A stretch of 64,000 nucleotides of DNA, taken from positions 4,099,501 through 4,163,500 of the forward strand of contig NC_091673.1 in NCBI RefSeq assembly GCF_042453785.1. The letters are read 5' to 3'. The DNA comes from Malus domestica. Lineage: Eukaryota; Streptophyta; Magnoliopsida; Rosales; Rosaceae. The notes under the pieces were generated by a model. It made no database searches and had not been told where the DNA came from. It was given only the letters and a program-made list of their open reading frames with translations. Every line of letters starts with the position of its first letter. Within the stretch, counting starts at the first letter, position 1. Below, in pieces: positions 40,483-56,432 of the stretch. A program made the position numbers and the translations under genes.

Positions 40483-40612
40483 ACTCTTCCCTTATTCCCT
40501 CACGCATTTCTACAAATTCCTCCCCTGTAGTTTTCGTTAATCTCTCTCTAATTAAGCAGGGATTAGAAGCTAATCTCTTTCTTAATATCTCCGCTTCCGC
40601 CGTTGAGAAGTG

Positions 40613-44642
<4,030 letters not shown>

Positions 44643-44898
44643 TGTTGTGAATCTGAAGTCCTGCACTTGCACCCCAGCACATCGAGTACACGAGGGTTGT
44701 TGCAGTTCATGTTTCTTTGCGATCGAGCAAACCATCATAAACAGTGTTCAGATGATAGTTTGTGGACAGACGTTTGGAGCAAAAATAGCTTATGATTCTA
44801 TGAAAAGAAAAATATGATTTGAAATCACTAGCTTTTGATTTATTTTTGCAATCAATATATTGTTACACCAGTAATGTTATTCTTATCATGTTTTTATA

Positions 44899-45961
44899 CC
44901 ACCTTATGTGGCATCTGATGTGGACAACCACATCATTTAAATTAATCAGAATTTAATTTAAATTAAAAAACATTTAATAAACCAATAATTAAGAAGAAAA
45001 AAAGTTGAAATTAAATGATGATTGTGGCATACGAGGAGGCTTCTCCTTCCTTCCCGTTCAATCCTACTTCTTCTCCCGTTTCTTCTCCCACGCCAGTCCT
45101 TTCACGGCAGTCAGTTGAAGATTGTTACAGACCTAAAGTGGGAGAACATGTGCACACATCACATCTGCATCATAGGATGGCAACAATGTCCGCGAACATG
45201 TGCACACATCACGGCAGCCAGTTGAAGATTGTTACAGACCTAAAGTCCCTAGACATTGCCCATACTCCGATGGAAACACCAAGCACCACCATGACCGCAC
45301 TGTCCAGCTTTGGAATGTTCTCCAAGAATGGCATTCTCACTTTGTAAAGCTCATGACTCATAAAAAACTATACATCCAAGCTCTTAATAGTTGGTTGAAG
45401 CTAAATCTCATACCTATCTAGGGCTGCTTAAAAGAGAAAATCTCATCCCCGCCAAGAGTTCAGCGTCCACCAATCCAAGCTCTCCTCCATTCATGGCACG
45501 ATTCTCTTGAAAAGCTTCCTGATGAACTCGCAAAATCTGCAATATCGTCCTTTGCGGCTGTGATAAAGACCATCATACTTCATCAGGAGAAGAGGGAATG
45601 CGAAGCTCACCAGAGCCACTGTATCCAGGTGAGGGAGGAGAAGTCACTTGGGAGTTTCAAAACTCGCCTGCCTGAGACCTTCCGCGCCATGACAGACTAT
45701 GCTAATGCCTGTTCCATTGCTTCGTCTGCTTCCATCAATGGCGAGGCGGCTGAAAAAAAATGCCGTGAAAGAACTGGCATGGAAGAAGAAACAGGAGAAG
45801 AAAGCAAGGGGAGGGAAGGAGAAGACTCCTCATATGCCACAATCACCATTTAATTCCAGTGGTTTTTTTAATTATTGGTTTATTAAATGGTTTTTAATTT
45901 AAATTAAATTTTGATTAATTTAAATGATGTAATTGTCCACATTAGATACCAAATAAGATGG
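44899..45961 (+). mobile_element. Transposon carrying a captured DUF632 gene fragment, unit 2 copy
   Basis: Same inverted ends as at 31843-33260, beginning CCACCTTATGTGGCATCTGA. It lacks the 360-bp LTR-like insertion, so the captured sequence runs on from AVIKTIILHQEKRECEAHQS to VREEKSLGSFKTRLPETFRA. The frame is broken by a stop after LKLNLIPI and by shifts elsewhere, so no intact protein is expected. Confidence 0.7.
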
Positions 45962-46095
45962 TATATAAAGGCAAGCAAACTTAGGAATGAGTGTTCCATT
46001 CCATTCTCTTGGGAGTCAAGCAACTCATTCGGTAATCAAACTGGCGCTGAAGGCAATCAAACTCAGGATTTTTTAATTTCAAAAATTGATCATTC

Positions 46096-46171
46096 GATTA
46101 CAAAGACAATCTCAAGAGATACCCTAAGGATTCTGCTCTATGGTTCAAGCTTCTAGGCTTCTTCTACTTGA
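46096..46171 (+). pseudogene. Remnant of a third beta-glucosidase last exon, unit 2
   Basis: It reads [18 protein letters not shown] and then diverges through a small deletion; the preceding RFGLYLV part seen in unit 1 is lost. It is more eroded than its unit 1 twin. Confidence 0.7.
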
Positions 46172-46928
46172 ACAAGGTGGTGATGAACTGATGCTCCTTA
46201 CGGTCCGCGAAATTCTGCATTTAAATTGCACCAGAAGGATTCACCAAATGCACACAAGGGTTGTTTTGATTCATGTTCTTATCGCGTCGAGGAAGCGATC
46301 ATAATCCAATGTTCAAGCTATCAAAACTGTTTGCTCTCCAACACTTGACCCCAATTGACAGTCAGCTAGTACCGTAGGTCCTTAGATTGAGAAAGACTTG
46401 TCAAGAGTTTCCGATCATGTCATTCGTCGGACACCTCTCACAAAAGCATAAAAACACTTGTATCTTTATCCCACCTAACTCTATGTTAGAGTTGGTCTTA
46501 AATTATAGGCCATAACTAAACCGTTAGAGTTGGTTTTAGGTCCTTTGGTAGAAAAACTTGTGTAGAATCTCCGACCTTTCTAGGGCACTTATCACAAAAA
46601 TATAGAACTAATTGTATTTTGATCCCACACTCTAGTCTATCTCAGTTCCACCTGTCCTAATCAACCAGTCCTACCAAAGTTTAAATATGGGTCAATGTTT
46701 GCATAATCTTTGTGTTGACCAGGGAGAACTTATAGTTTCAAATCCTCCTCCATGATAAGGATTGCGTAGCCAAAATCTAACCCATTGAATATGCCAATTG
46801 GCCTAACCATGAACAAGGGCGGCAAAATATGACACGTCCGTCGCTTCGATCCTAGTTAAGTTGATTTCACTAGTACCATTGTCATTCTTCCAACCAATCA
46901 CGGTCTAATATATTTCATTCGCATACAA

Positions 46929-47110
46929 GAGGATTCTCTCTGGATCCATTTTGTGGAGATCCCCCATATTTTAGCTGTTTATCGTACATTGTGCGGCTAG
47001 TTTTCATTAAGTATTATTTATGTTTAAGTTTAAATAAAAAAAATCAAATGATTTGTGATCACATAATGCACGATGAATGGTTAAAATATGAGGATCCCTA
47101 GAATCCTCAT
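46929..47110. mobile_element. GGATCC-ended MITE, unit 2 copy
   Basis: Counterpart of 34236-34413. Left end GAGGATTCTCTCTGGATCC; the right end has the inverted words GAGGATCCCTAGAATCCTC. Confidence 0.5.
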
Positions 47111-48771
47111 AATTTGGATCCGATGAATTCCAAATCCCATTCGCATGTACATGTTAAATTGTGCCGATAAAAAAATAACAAGTCATGCAACGTGAACTAG
47201 ACCACAAAAACGGGAACTAAGCCAATTGGATGGATAACGTGTTCAGGGGCCGATTTAGAATTCGGACTTTGGAGGGTCCTAATGTCAAATGTTCAAATTT
47301 CTAGATAAAAAGAGAACACAGAATGCAAATTTTTTGTCAGTCAAACTATATTACGTTAATGTCAACAAATATTAACATATGCCGAAACAAATTTGATGAG
47401 TGAGATCGAAAAAATTTGTCGAGTATTCTCGACCCACACTTGATGGGAACAAAAAAGACCCGTACTAACATTTGGAAGGTCCTCAAAAAATATTCACATG
47501 TATATTTCTGAAACTCCAAGTAATCTTGAACCACATTAGTCCACCTTAGTCCCAAAGGTATATCCGTCATTGAGTGTGTTCATCTTCTTGCACTCGAGTT
47601 TGAGAATACTACGTTGCCAAAAAATGATATTAACAATTGGACTGTATTAATGTCCTTAACGCGCAGCCTGCGATGGTATTGTTTGGCCTGGAAAATGATT
47701 AGCTGCCTAATTCAATTGAAACCCATAAATGGAGGACTAGTTGTTGGCTTAGTAATTACTCCAAAATTCCAACAAACAAAACTTAAAACACAGTGTGTTT
47801 GGGAATCGTAGTCATATGACCAAACCGACACCGAAAGGAGTGGACCTAATTATTTTACAACAATTCCTCCTCCTCCTCCTCCTCCTCGTCTCTGTCACTC
47901 TCTCAGAAATTAACACCAAATATCCTTCACGTCTAACATTAAAAATACCCTCCAATTAATATTCTCACATAAATATTTCATAGTTTTTATTTGGTGTAAT
48001 AAATATTTGATATTTCTTTTCATAATTTAATATTGGTGAAAGTGCAACAGCACATTTTATATAAATTAATTAATTATTCATTCATAATTTTCCTTCCTAT
48101 TCGGATCTGTACCTACCAGTGAGGGTGAGGACATGTTGTTTGCATTATGTATGCCTTGCCTTGCATCGTACTCCATCATTTTCTTCTTTTGGTCCTACTA
48201 AATGATTTAATCATATATAAACGCTTCACTTTCTCTTCTTTTTTTTTTTATACTTATTTTTATAGGTTTAATATTTAATGAAATTTGACATTTTATTTTT
48301 GGACTTTTTTATGGATCTATGTTTTTTTTTTAGGGGAAAAATAAAGGACTTGTACCAAAACAACATGTCGAGATATACTTAACATACATTCCATCAAATA
48401 TTCAACAGCCACAAAAATGATTCGTACCAAATATTCGGAGGATCCCACAAGACCTTCACATATATATTTTTTGAACTTGGGTGGTTCTGGGACCACCCAA
48501 GTCTCTACTTCCATCCGCACCTGGTTATGTGTCTGTTTAAGATTATAGGTCTTTATTTGGACCCCAAGACTGTAATGTGTTTTGCATGCATGATACAAAA
48601 CTGGCATGAAATCCAATGGTCTTCATAATAGTAAAATAAAAAAGCAGAAAATAACATTCCAATGATAAGTAGTAGTAAATAAAACGACATGTGCCTTACT
48701 TTAGTTGAAATTGCAACGAGATTATTTAAAATTTTTTGTTTACATAGATGACGAGCTTAACTATTAATTAA

Positions 48772-49440
48772 GGGGAATCTTGATATAACTCCAATTTTTT
48801 GAACCAATAGTAGGAATGGTCCAATTTATTAAAATAAGTCCAATTCTTTAAATTTAATTAATTTATTATCAATAATTATCTCTTAAAAGAAAAAACTTAT
48901 TGTAAAAATCAAATTTCTTCCTAATTATCTCTTTGATTATCTCTTTTTATATATATTTTTTGTTATTTCTTGTTCTTCCTACTATTTTAACCCATTTATA
49001 GATTTTTTTTTAATTTTTATAATCAACCTATATCACAGGTTAATTGTATTTATCTACCTATATGACATATTCTTTTTCATAGTCAACCTGTCACAGATTA
49101 ATATGCCTTGCTTGTATGTATATTATGTTTTTTCTACCTTTTAGTTAGGTTTCATATCTCACTTATAGGTATAATATACATTCATATATTTTGCTACTTG
49201 AGTTAGGGTAGAATATTTTGCAAATAGATTTATGTTAGTATATTAATTTTTTTTTTTGTTTATAAGATATTAATTAGATATTTTGGAGTTGAAAAATGCA
49301 TAATATTAAAAGATTTTAATTGATTTTTAATATTTTTAGAAAATATAAAAGGAGTATAAAAGAAATAAAAACATATAATTAGATAACTGGAATCATTCCT
49401 AAAAACACTATATGTTTTTGGACCTGGATCTAAAAGTCCC
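48772..49440. mobile_element. DNA element (hAT/Mutator-like), unit 2 only
   Basis: About 669 bp with ends GGGGAATCTTGATATAAC and, on the other strand, GGGACTTTTAGATCC. It is flanked by TTAATTAA on both sides (about 48764-48771 and 49442-49449), whereas unit 1 has a single TTAATTAA near 36085. The interior is AT-rich and non-coding. Confidence 0.65.
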
Positions 49441-50034
49441 TTTAATTAATTATTATTACTAATAAATTGTCCAATTTAGTCCAAATCACATAAGTTGACA
49501 ATTACTTATACATTTTTAATAAAATTGGATCCAAATACAATAACAAAACATGTATGTTAAAAAAGGAATCGACAAATCAGATAATTTTGTATGTATTAAA
49601 ATAATTTCATTGACGAAAGAAATAATATTTCATCAAGGTGACGTTATCGTAATTCTATATCAATCATGTAAACAAAATTATTTTCCACATGTAAGTGTAA
49701 TAAAATAAGTAAAGTTCTACAAAAAAATATATCGTTACGTCTACTTATATTATGACATAATATGTGTTGAATATCCGATGCTTGAAACATCTCTTCACGA
49801 AGACAAACAAGGGAAAAAGGTATGGGGAAGACTAGGATGACTTTCGACGGTGAGAACTTTCTTTTTACTGCGTGATATTTGTTTTGTTTGGGTTGGGAAA
49901 ATGAAAGGTGAAACGAAAACGTGTTGAATGGACGTGGATCGGGCGGGGCGCTGGGTACACACCACCACTGCTGTTTCCGGGTCACGCAGATCTCGGTTGT
50001 TGGATCTTAAAAATTCCTCACCGCGCTGTGAGCG

Positions 50035-50044
50035 TATATATATA
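50035..50044 (+). promoter_or_regulatory. TATA box of UGD
   Basis: TATATATATA lies ~30 bp upstream of the probable leader start, followed by a CT-rich leader typical of strongly expressed plant genes. The leader exon ends at 50201 before GTAATA. Confidence 0.6.
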
Positions 50045-50201
50045 CCCCTCAGATCCCCTACATTGTCGGCCATCAGAAGAAGAAGAAAAACAGAGCTCCC
50101 TCCCTTTTTTTTATCTCTGTCGTCTCTCTTCCTCTTCTTCCGCATTAGATCTCTCTCACTTTTTCTCTCCGCCGTCGACCTCCCGCCTCACATTGATTGA
50201 G

Positions 50202-51315
50202 GTAATACTCCTGTGCTTTGCTCGTTTGGTATCTCATCAAGCTCAGTGGGTTTGCTCATTTGGGTTGTCTTTTTTGTGTTTTTGGGTATTTTGGATATTG
50301 TTTTGCGTAATTCGATTTGGGTTTTGTGTATTGAGGTGTTTGATTCGGGAAAGATTGCTCATTTACTTGTGTTGCTGTTTGGGTGTGGTGGAATGTGTAG
50401 ATCTTTGTAGTTTCTCACTGATTGCTGTAGATCTGATTGGGATCGATTTTTAATTGGGAATTTGGATCTTATAGTTTGGGATTTGTTTGTGTGGGTTGCA
50501 GAAGTGGGATTGTGTATCTGAAAATTGAAGAAATTGTCCTCCTTCTCGATAAATTTCTTTCATTTGCTCTTAAAAACTGTGGATCTGCAAATCGTAATGC
50601 GTTTTTTGTCTAGTAAACTTGTAGATCTTGCATTTACCTACCTCACACTTAGCTACAGTGCTCTGTTTTAGGTTCATGAATCAGTATTATACTTTGAAAT
50701 CGATAAAGTTTTGAGCCCATGCTGTGATATGGTTGTCGGTAGGAGAGACGTTGATTCATTAGTTTTGTTTAAATCTGCTAGATAAGTCGGCCCTTGTTTT
50801 CATGGTTAAACTTTTTGGGAACTTTAACGAAAAAATTTTGGTACCGTTCATTTTAACTAAAAACTATATTTTTACACTAAAATATCAACCTGATACTATT
50901 CACTTTACCCTTTATTTTGTTCTTATCGTTAAAACTCAAAGTTTTCAAGTTATTTTCATTAGTTTTTCTAGTCTTCTTCGAAACTTTTTTGTTTTTGCTT
51001 CACCATGGATGACCAATTTTTCTCCTAGATTTGCATATCATACTGCATTCTCAATGGAATATATGAAGTTCGATTAGTAATAAAGCTTGTTCGTCATCAT
51101 TCTATATATTGGTGTATTTGTGCCTTTGTTCTTAATTCATTTATGTTTAGGCAAGTTGTTGTAAATGTTTTCGTTATGTTAAGAACAGTTAAAGGTCGGT
51201 CAGAAGCATTTAGTCCTTCAAATCTATAATAATTATATAACAGCACAAAGATCTAGTATTTCAGTGCTTGAAAATACTGTACCTTATCTCATTGTTTTGA
51301 TCTGCTCGTCTTTAG
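50202..51315 (+). promoter_or_regulatory. 5'-UTR intron of UGD
   Basis: The donor GTAATACTCC at 50202 and the acceptor CTTTAG ending at 51315 bound a ~1.1-kb T-rich intron, leaving only 20 leader bases before the ATG. Plant UGD genes commonly have such a leader intron and an intronless coding region; leader introns often enhance expression. A MITE (50817-50970) lies inside it. Confidence 0.75.
50817..50970 (+). mobile_element. ~155-bp MITE (AACTTTAACGAAAA family) in the UGD leader intron
   Basis: Starts GGGAACTTTAACGAAAAAAT and ends TTTTCATTAGTTTTTCTA. Family words TTTTTACACTAAAATATC and CTATTCACTTTACCC are present, so this copy is well preserved. Confidence 0.75.
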
Positions 51316-51335
51316 GCCATCATTAGCAGAACAAG

Positions 51336-52778
51336 ATGGTGAAGATCTGCTGCATTGGAGCTGGATATGTTGGTGGGCCTACTATGGCTGTGATTGCCCT
51401 TAAGTGCCCAGATATTGAAGTAGCTGTTGTTGACATTTCTGTGTCAAGGATCAATGCCTGGAACAGTGATACTCTCCCCATATATGAGCCAGGCCTTGAT
51501 GATGTGGTGAAGCAGCGCAGAGAAAAGAACCTCTTCTTCAGCACTGATGTTGAAAAACATGTTATGGAGGCAGACATTGTCTTTGTTTCTGTCAACACGC
51601 CCACCAAAACCCAGGGTCTTGGAGCTGGTAAAGCAGCTGATCTTACCTACTGGGAGAGTGCTGCTCGTATGATTGCAGATGTTTCGAAGTCTGACAAAAT
51701 TGTGGTTGAGAAATCAACGGTCCCAGTTAAAACAGCTGAGGCCATCGAAAAGATTCTGACCCACAACAGCAAAGGCATCAACTTCCAAATTCTTTCAAAT
51801 CCTGAGTTCCTTGCTGAGGGAACTGCAATCGAGGACCTTTTTAAGCCAGACCGTGTCCTCATTGGAGGACGGGAAACCCCAGCGGGTCAGAAGGCAATTC
51901 AAGCACTCAAGTCAGTCTATGCCCATTGGGTCCCTGAAGAAAGAATCATCTGCTCTAACTTGTGGTCTGCTGAGCTTTCAAAGCTTGCTGCCAACGCCTT
52001 CTTGGCACAGAGGATATCTTCTGTTAATGCCATATCTGCACTCTGTGAGGCAACTGGTGCAAATGTCCAAGAAGTGGCACATGCTGTTGGCAAGGACACA
52101 AGAATTGGGCCCAAGTTTTTAAATGCCAGTGTTGGTTTTGGCGGGTCTTGCTTCCAGAAGGATATCTTGAACTTGGTATATATCTGCGAGTGTAATGGCC
52201 TTCCCGAGGTAGCAAATTACTGGAAACAAGTCATTAAGATCAATGACTACCAGAAGTCTCGGTTTGTGAACCGTGTGGTTTCCTCAATGTTCAACACAGT
52301 CTCGGGTAAGAAGATTGCAATTCTGGGATTTGCCTTCAAGAAGGACACTGGTGACACCAGGGAGACCCCAGCCATTGATGTGTGCAAAGGGCTGTTGGGT
52401 GACAAGGCCCGGTTGAGCATCTATGACCCTCAGGTGAGTGAGGATCAAATCCAGAGGGATCTTTCTATGAAGAAGTTTGATTGGGACCATCCCATTCATC
52501 TTCAACCTCAGAGCCCCCCTGCTGTGAAGCAAGTTGGTGTAGCCTGGGATGCTTATGCGGCAACAAAGGATGCTCACGGAATCTGCATCCTGACCGAGTG
52601 GGATGAGTTCAAGAGTCTTGATTACCAACAGATTTATGATCAGATGCAGAAGCCTGCATTTGTGTTCGATGGAAGGAACGTGGTGGATGCTGAGAAGCTG
52701 AGGCAAATTGGGTTCATTGTTTACTCGATTGGAAAGCCCCTGGACGAGTGGCTCAAGGACATGCCCGCTGTGGCGTAA
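51336..52778 (+). CDS. UGD1: UDP-glucose 6-dehydrogenase
   Basis: This cytosolic enzyme oxidises UDP-glucose to UDP-glucuronate with two NAD+, feeding pectin, xylan and other wall polysaccharides. It is a single uninterrupted frame of 480 residues, the exact family size. The NAD-binding Rossmann motif GAGYVGGP lies at residues 8-15, and VNTPTK and the catalytic-domain block [10 protein letters not shown] follow. The catalytic Cys272 lies in FGGSCFQKD, followed by the C-terminal UDP-binding part with [16 protein letters not shown]. The last residues are KDMPAVA. The start is fixed by [13 protein letters not shown]. The gene directly follows the segmental duplication, whose outer breakpoint (49926) lies only ~110 bp upstream of its TATA box. 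The UGD1 symbol follows synteny with At1g26570 and could equally be another UGD paralogue. Confidence 0.97.
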   Translation: MVKICCIGAGYVGGPTMAVIALKCPDIEVAVVDISVSRINAWNSDTLPIYEPGLDDVVKQRREKNLFFSTDVEKHVMEADIVFVSVNTPTKTQGLGAGKAADLTYWESAARMIADVSKSDKIVVEKSTVPVKTAEAIEKILTHNSKGINFQILSNPEFLAEGTAIEDLFKPDRVLIGGRETPAGQKAIQALKSVYAHWVPEERIICSNLWSAELSKLAANAFLAQRISSVNAISALCEATGANVQEVAHAVGKDTRIGPKFLNASVGFGGSCFQKDILNLVYICECNGLPEVANYWKQVIKINDYQKSRFVNRVVSSMFNTVSGKKIAILGFAFKKDTGDTRETPAIDVCKGLLGDKARLSIYDPQVSEDQIQRDLSMKKFDWDHPIHLQPQSPPAVKQVGVAWDAYAATKDAHGICILTEWDEFKSLDYQQIYDQMQKPAFVFDGRNVVDAEKLRQIGFIVYSIGKPLDEWLKDMPAVA

Positions 52779-55700
52779 AGACTTGATGATGAGGAGAGAA
52801 GCACAGTAATTTGAAGATCGATCCCCTTGTGCGTAAAAGTTCTATCAGTTCCGAAGTTTGTTACTGAGAGTGGATGCTTAATTCGTCCTTATTTTTATCT
52901 TCTTGTATTAATTTGTTATTTCACCTTTCTTAAAGTTGGGGGTTATGTTGCGTCATATTTTACTTGTAATAGTACCCTTAATACGGTTCCTGAGTTTGTC
53001 CTCAGTTTAGTGGAATATATCTCAATTTGTTATTCTCTTAGATTAATGTAATAAAATCAGAAACCAGGAAATTATAATTCTTTTGGTCTTCCTTTTTTGT
53101 TATGTTGCAAAGTAGGGTCGTTTACAATTGGAGAAAAACACGTGTGCTCTGTCACCATGACATCTCGTGCGAAACAGACAACGCTACGTGTGTATTTGAT
53201 TAGAAGAAAAAGGCTCGAACCGAATGAAAGATTACTAGCTCACAAGAAAGGGTTGCAACAATAGAGAGACCTTACTTGTTCTGAAAAGACAGATGAGCTC
53301 ACAGCAACCAACACAAATGGCTCCCAAATGAATGCTAGAGTAGCGTTGCCTCACATTTGGAATCATATTAAAGCTTTTTAGCCAAAATGGTCTCTGAGAT
53401 TTGTATAACACATCACTTTAGTCATTCCGTTAAAAATTCCGTTAAGTGTCCCTGAGCTCTTAGCTGGAAGTTTAAGCAATTTTCAAAACTTTGTAACTCA
53501 ATTGTTTATTAACCAAATTCGACCCATAATATATCAAAATGAAGATAGGAAAGTGTAGAACAATATTATACCTATTTGGAAGGTCAATGGTTGAGTGCGG
53601 TGGACGGAAAATAGTTTGGAATGTGACTGGTCCAAGGGAAAACTGGAAAACTCGCCGGAAACTGGGTAAATTTTAAACGTTCATAACTTCTTCAATAATC
53701 AACGAAATCGAGTGATTCAAAAACAAAAATCATACTTCTCAATGAGAAGAAGAGAATTGTACTTTTCTTGATGGCTAATTCTCCGTGGTTTGGCCGGAAA
53801 ATGGCTCGAAAGTGGCTAACTCAAGACCAAGATAGCTACTTTCGAGCCATTTTCCGGCCAAAACACAGCAAGTTAGCCATCAAGAAAGGTACCATTCTCT
53901 TCATATCATCGAGAAGTATGATTTTCATTTTTGAATCACTCAATTTGGTTGAGTATTGAAGAAGTTATGAACGTTTAAATTTTATCCAGTTTTTGGCGAG
54001 TTTTTCAGTTTTCCCGCGAACTAGTCAACTTTCAGGCTATTTTTCAGCCACCGCCGACAAGCATTGGCCTTCCAAATAGGTATAATCTTGTTCTACAATT
54101 TCCTATCTTCATTTTGATATATTATGGGTCGAATTTGGTTAAGAAACAATTGAGTTACGAAGCTTTGAAATTTGCCCAAACTTTTGGCTAAGAGCTCCGA
54201 ACACTTAACAGAGTATTAACTGAATGACCAAAATAATGGATGATGGACAATCTCAGGGACCATTTCTATTGATTTTCAATCTTAGTGACCAAAATGATGT
54301 GTTATACAAATCTCATAGACCATATTAGCTAAAAAGCCATTCATTTATGTAAAATGGTACTATGTTGCAATATTATTTTACTTTAGTATTGTTATAGGTC
54401 AACGAAAGAGTAAAATTATATATGTACAAGGCAGAGAGTTCAAATCTATAAGACAATTGGAGGAGGGAGAGTTGGCGGTTCTTTTATTATTTTTAAGAAA
54501 AAATGACGAATTTTAAACTTCACTAAAGAAACAGTGTTGTTTTGCTAAAATTAAATACGTCTTTTTTCCCTCGGTCCTAAATGAGAATCGAGTGGTAGAG
54601 TTGCACCGGAAAGATGTCGATGCTTTTAGCTTTTGTTGAACTCGTTTTTTCACAAAAAAAATGATTCAAAAGAGATATTTTGAACGTAGTTTGGACAAAT
54701 TACTTAGAACTAAGTGTATATTTCTTGAACCCAAAAAAAAAAATGAGATGGGCACATACCCCCCCCCCCGGGCGGCCCTTCATCAAATTCGATCAAGTGT
54801 ACCATGAGTATTTTTTCTCTTGTATTTTGGCAAAAGAGAATTGCAAAATGACTTTTTTCAAAAGAAATTCGATGAATTGGAAATATTGTCATGCTGTTAT
54901 TAGAATATTTTGATTGAGAGAGGAGTTGTATACTGAATAATATTTTGCTTTGAAACTTTCTTGACGAATTCAAACTCACAAATGTATTTTTGAAAACACC
55001 GTTTATGTTGCGTATCTTTTAACTTAGTAACTAAAAGTACGGTACCTTCTTATATAATGTCGGGGTTGCATAATAATAAATTAGTTTGTCATCAATGTAA
55101 TTTAATACTTGTTACGTTTTAAAAAAATAAAAATAAAAACAGTTGGCTAGAAGTTCTTTAATGATTAAAGAATAAAGGTTTTGTGAGGACCTTATCGTAA
55201 ATTCAATTCCACAAAAGCCGGCTTCAGCCCTTTCGAGTTATATAGGGTCCATCCCACACCAAAGCTCTCTCTCACGGTATCAAGATTAAACCGGTTTTTT
55301 TTTTAAATCCGGACCGCTTTCTTTACAGAAAAGTACGAACCGTAGCCCCTTTATCTTTCATCGTCATCCCCTTTCGATTCGATCCCAGACAGATCGATCT
55401 AAATTTCTTTCCCAGATTTCCCTTAATTTCTTATCATAATCGTTGAATCGGATGTCCGTTTGTATAAATCCGAATCTCCCCTATCGATTAATCCCAAATT
55501 CGACCAAATCCTTTGGCCTCGTACAATTCTAGGGTTTCGACTCTGAATCGGCCCCTTTCGCCTCGTAATATTCCAATCCATCTCGTTTCTTCGATCTAAT
55601 TTCTGTCTCCTTGCTTTGCCCTCTTGAATTTGGTCCTAATTTTGTAGATTTTTTCGGCCGCGTCAAATTTCTAGGGTTTCGTAGAGTTCATCTCGTTAGG

Positions 55701-56432
55701 GTTTGTTCTTTGTGTAAATTCTTGTAGGGGTTTTGTTCGCCTCACCTTTCTTTCGCTATTTCGTATGTTTTTTTGTCAATAATTTCACGATTTCACTTGT
55801 CAATTGCAATTTCTAGGGTTAGGGTTTCTGAAAAAATTCAGCTTCTTTATTTGGTAAAATTGGATTAGGGTTACGGTTCATAAGGCCGATAAATCCGTTT
55901 CTGTTCATAACCAGCGTTCAATTGTATTACTTAAGCCGTCTGCTGTTCCTCTGAAGAATTAATAGAGGTACAATTTTGTTGTTGTCATTATAATCTTGTG
56001 ATGGGTTTTTGTTGTAATTATTGGAAGCTTTTTGCCCTATCAGTTATCATTATTATTCTTATGCTGACAAATAAATTTGATAAGTGGAAACAGTATTGAG
56101 ATTGATATTGATATTATTCAAAATATTTTGTAACTTTTTGGTTAGCTTAAGTTGGAGTGCGTGGTCCGGTGAAAATGGCTTAAGTGGTCTGTGTTCAAGT
56201 GAAGATATGTTGGTGTTCTGATTAAGTGAATGAGCAATTGAAAGCAAGTTACGCGGGTTTTGGCGGATTTAGATTAGCAACGTTACATGCCTGCAGTTCT
56301 TGTCTTGGAAAATCTGTTAGGACAAACGTAGTATTTTATTCCTGCTAAATGCATAAGTATTATTGTTATTGGTGTTGTCATGCATATTTTCAAATTTTTC
56401 ATAGAAATTAATTATTTGGGCTTCAGGTTAAT
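52779..56432. other. Spacer between UGD and the ELM2/SANT gene
   Basis: The UGD 3' UTR runs to about 53070. The large palindromic element fills 53372-54338. 54339-55250 is AT-rich and holds a C9-10 run with CGGGCGGCCC near 54761-54777. From about 55260 begins the leader of the next gene, with several AGGGTTT words. Its CDS starts six bases after an acceptor at 56426, so a leader intron is likely. No other gene was seen. Confidence 0.6.
53372..54338. mobile_element. Nearly full-length palindromic (foldback) element
   Basis: The first half, from CTTTTTAGCCAAAATGG, is repeated inverted in the second half, which ends CCATATTAGCTAAAAAG. The centre lies near 53830-53850. Inside, matching arm segments include CGTTCATAACTTCTTCAAT against ATTGAAGAAGTTATGAACG and TTTGGCCGGAAAATGGCTCG against CGAGCCATTTTCCGGCCAAA. 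The arms are ~450 bp each, with visible mismatches. No transposase. Its transcript would fold into a long hairpin. Confidence 0.85.

Larger units (their letters stand above)
44643..50034. other. Spacer between beta-glucosidase copy 2 and UGD
   Basis: Same content as 31593-36577: the DUF632-capturing element (44899-45961), the beta-glucosidase remnant (46096-46171), a diverged tandem repeat near 46380-46660, and a GGATCC-ended MITE (46929-47110). One unit-2-specific insertion lies at 48772-49440. The last ~110 bp are the UGD promoter. Confidence 0.65.

Noticed and set aside
53818-53860. Rho-independent terminator-like hairpin at the palindrome centre
   Set aside because: It is simply the middle of a ~970-bp palindrome in a eukaryotic genome.
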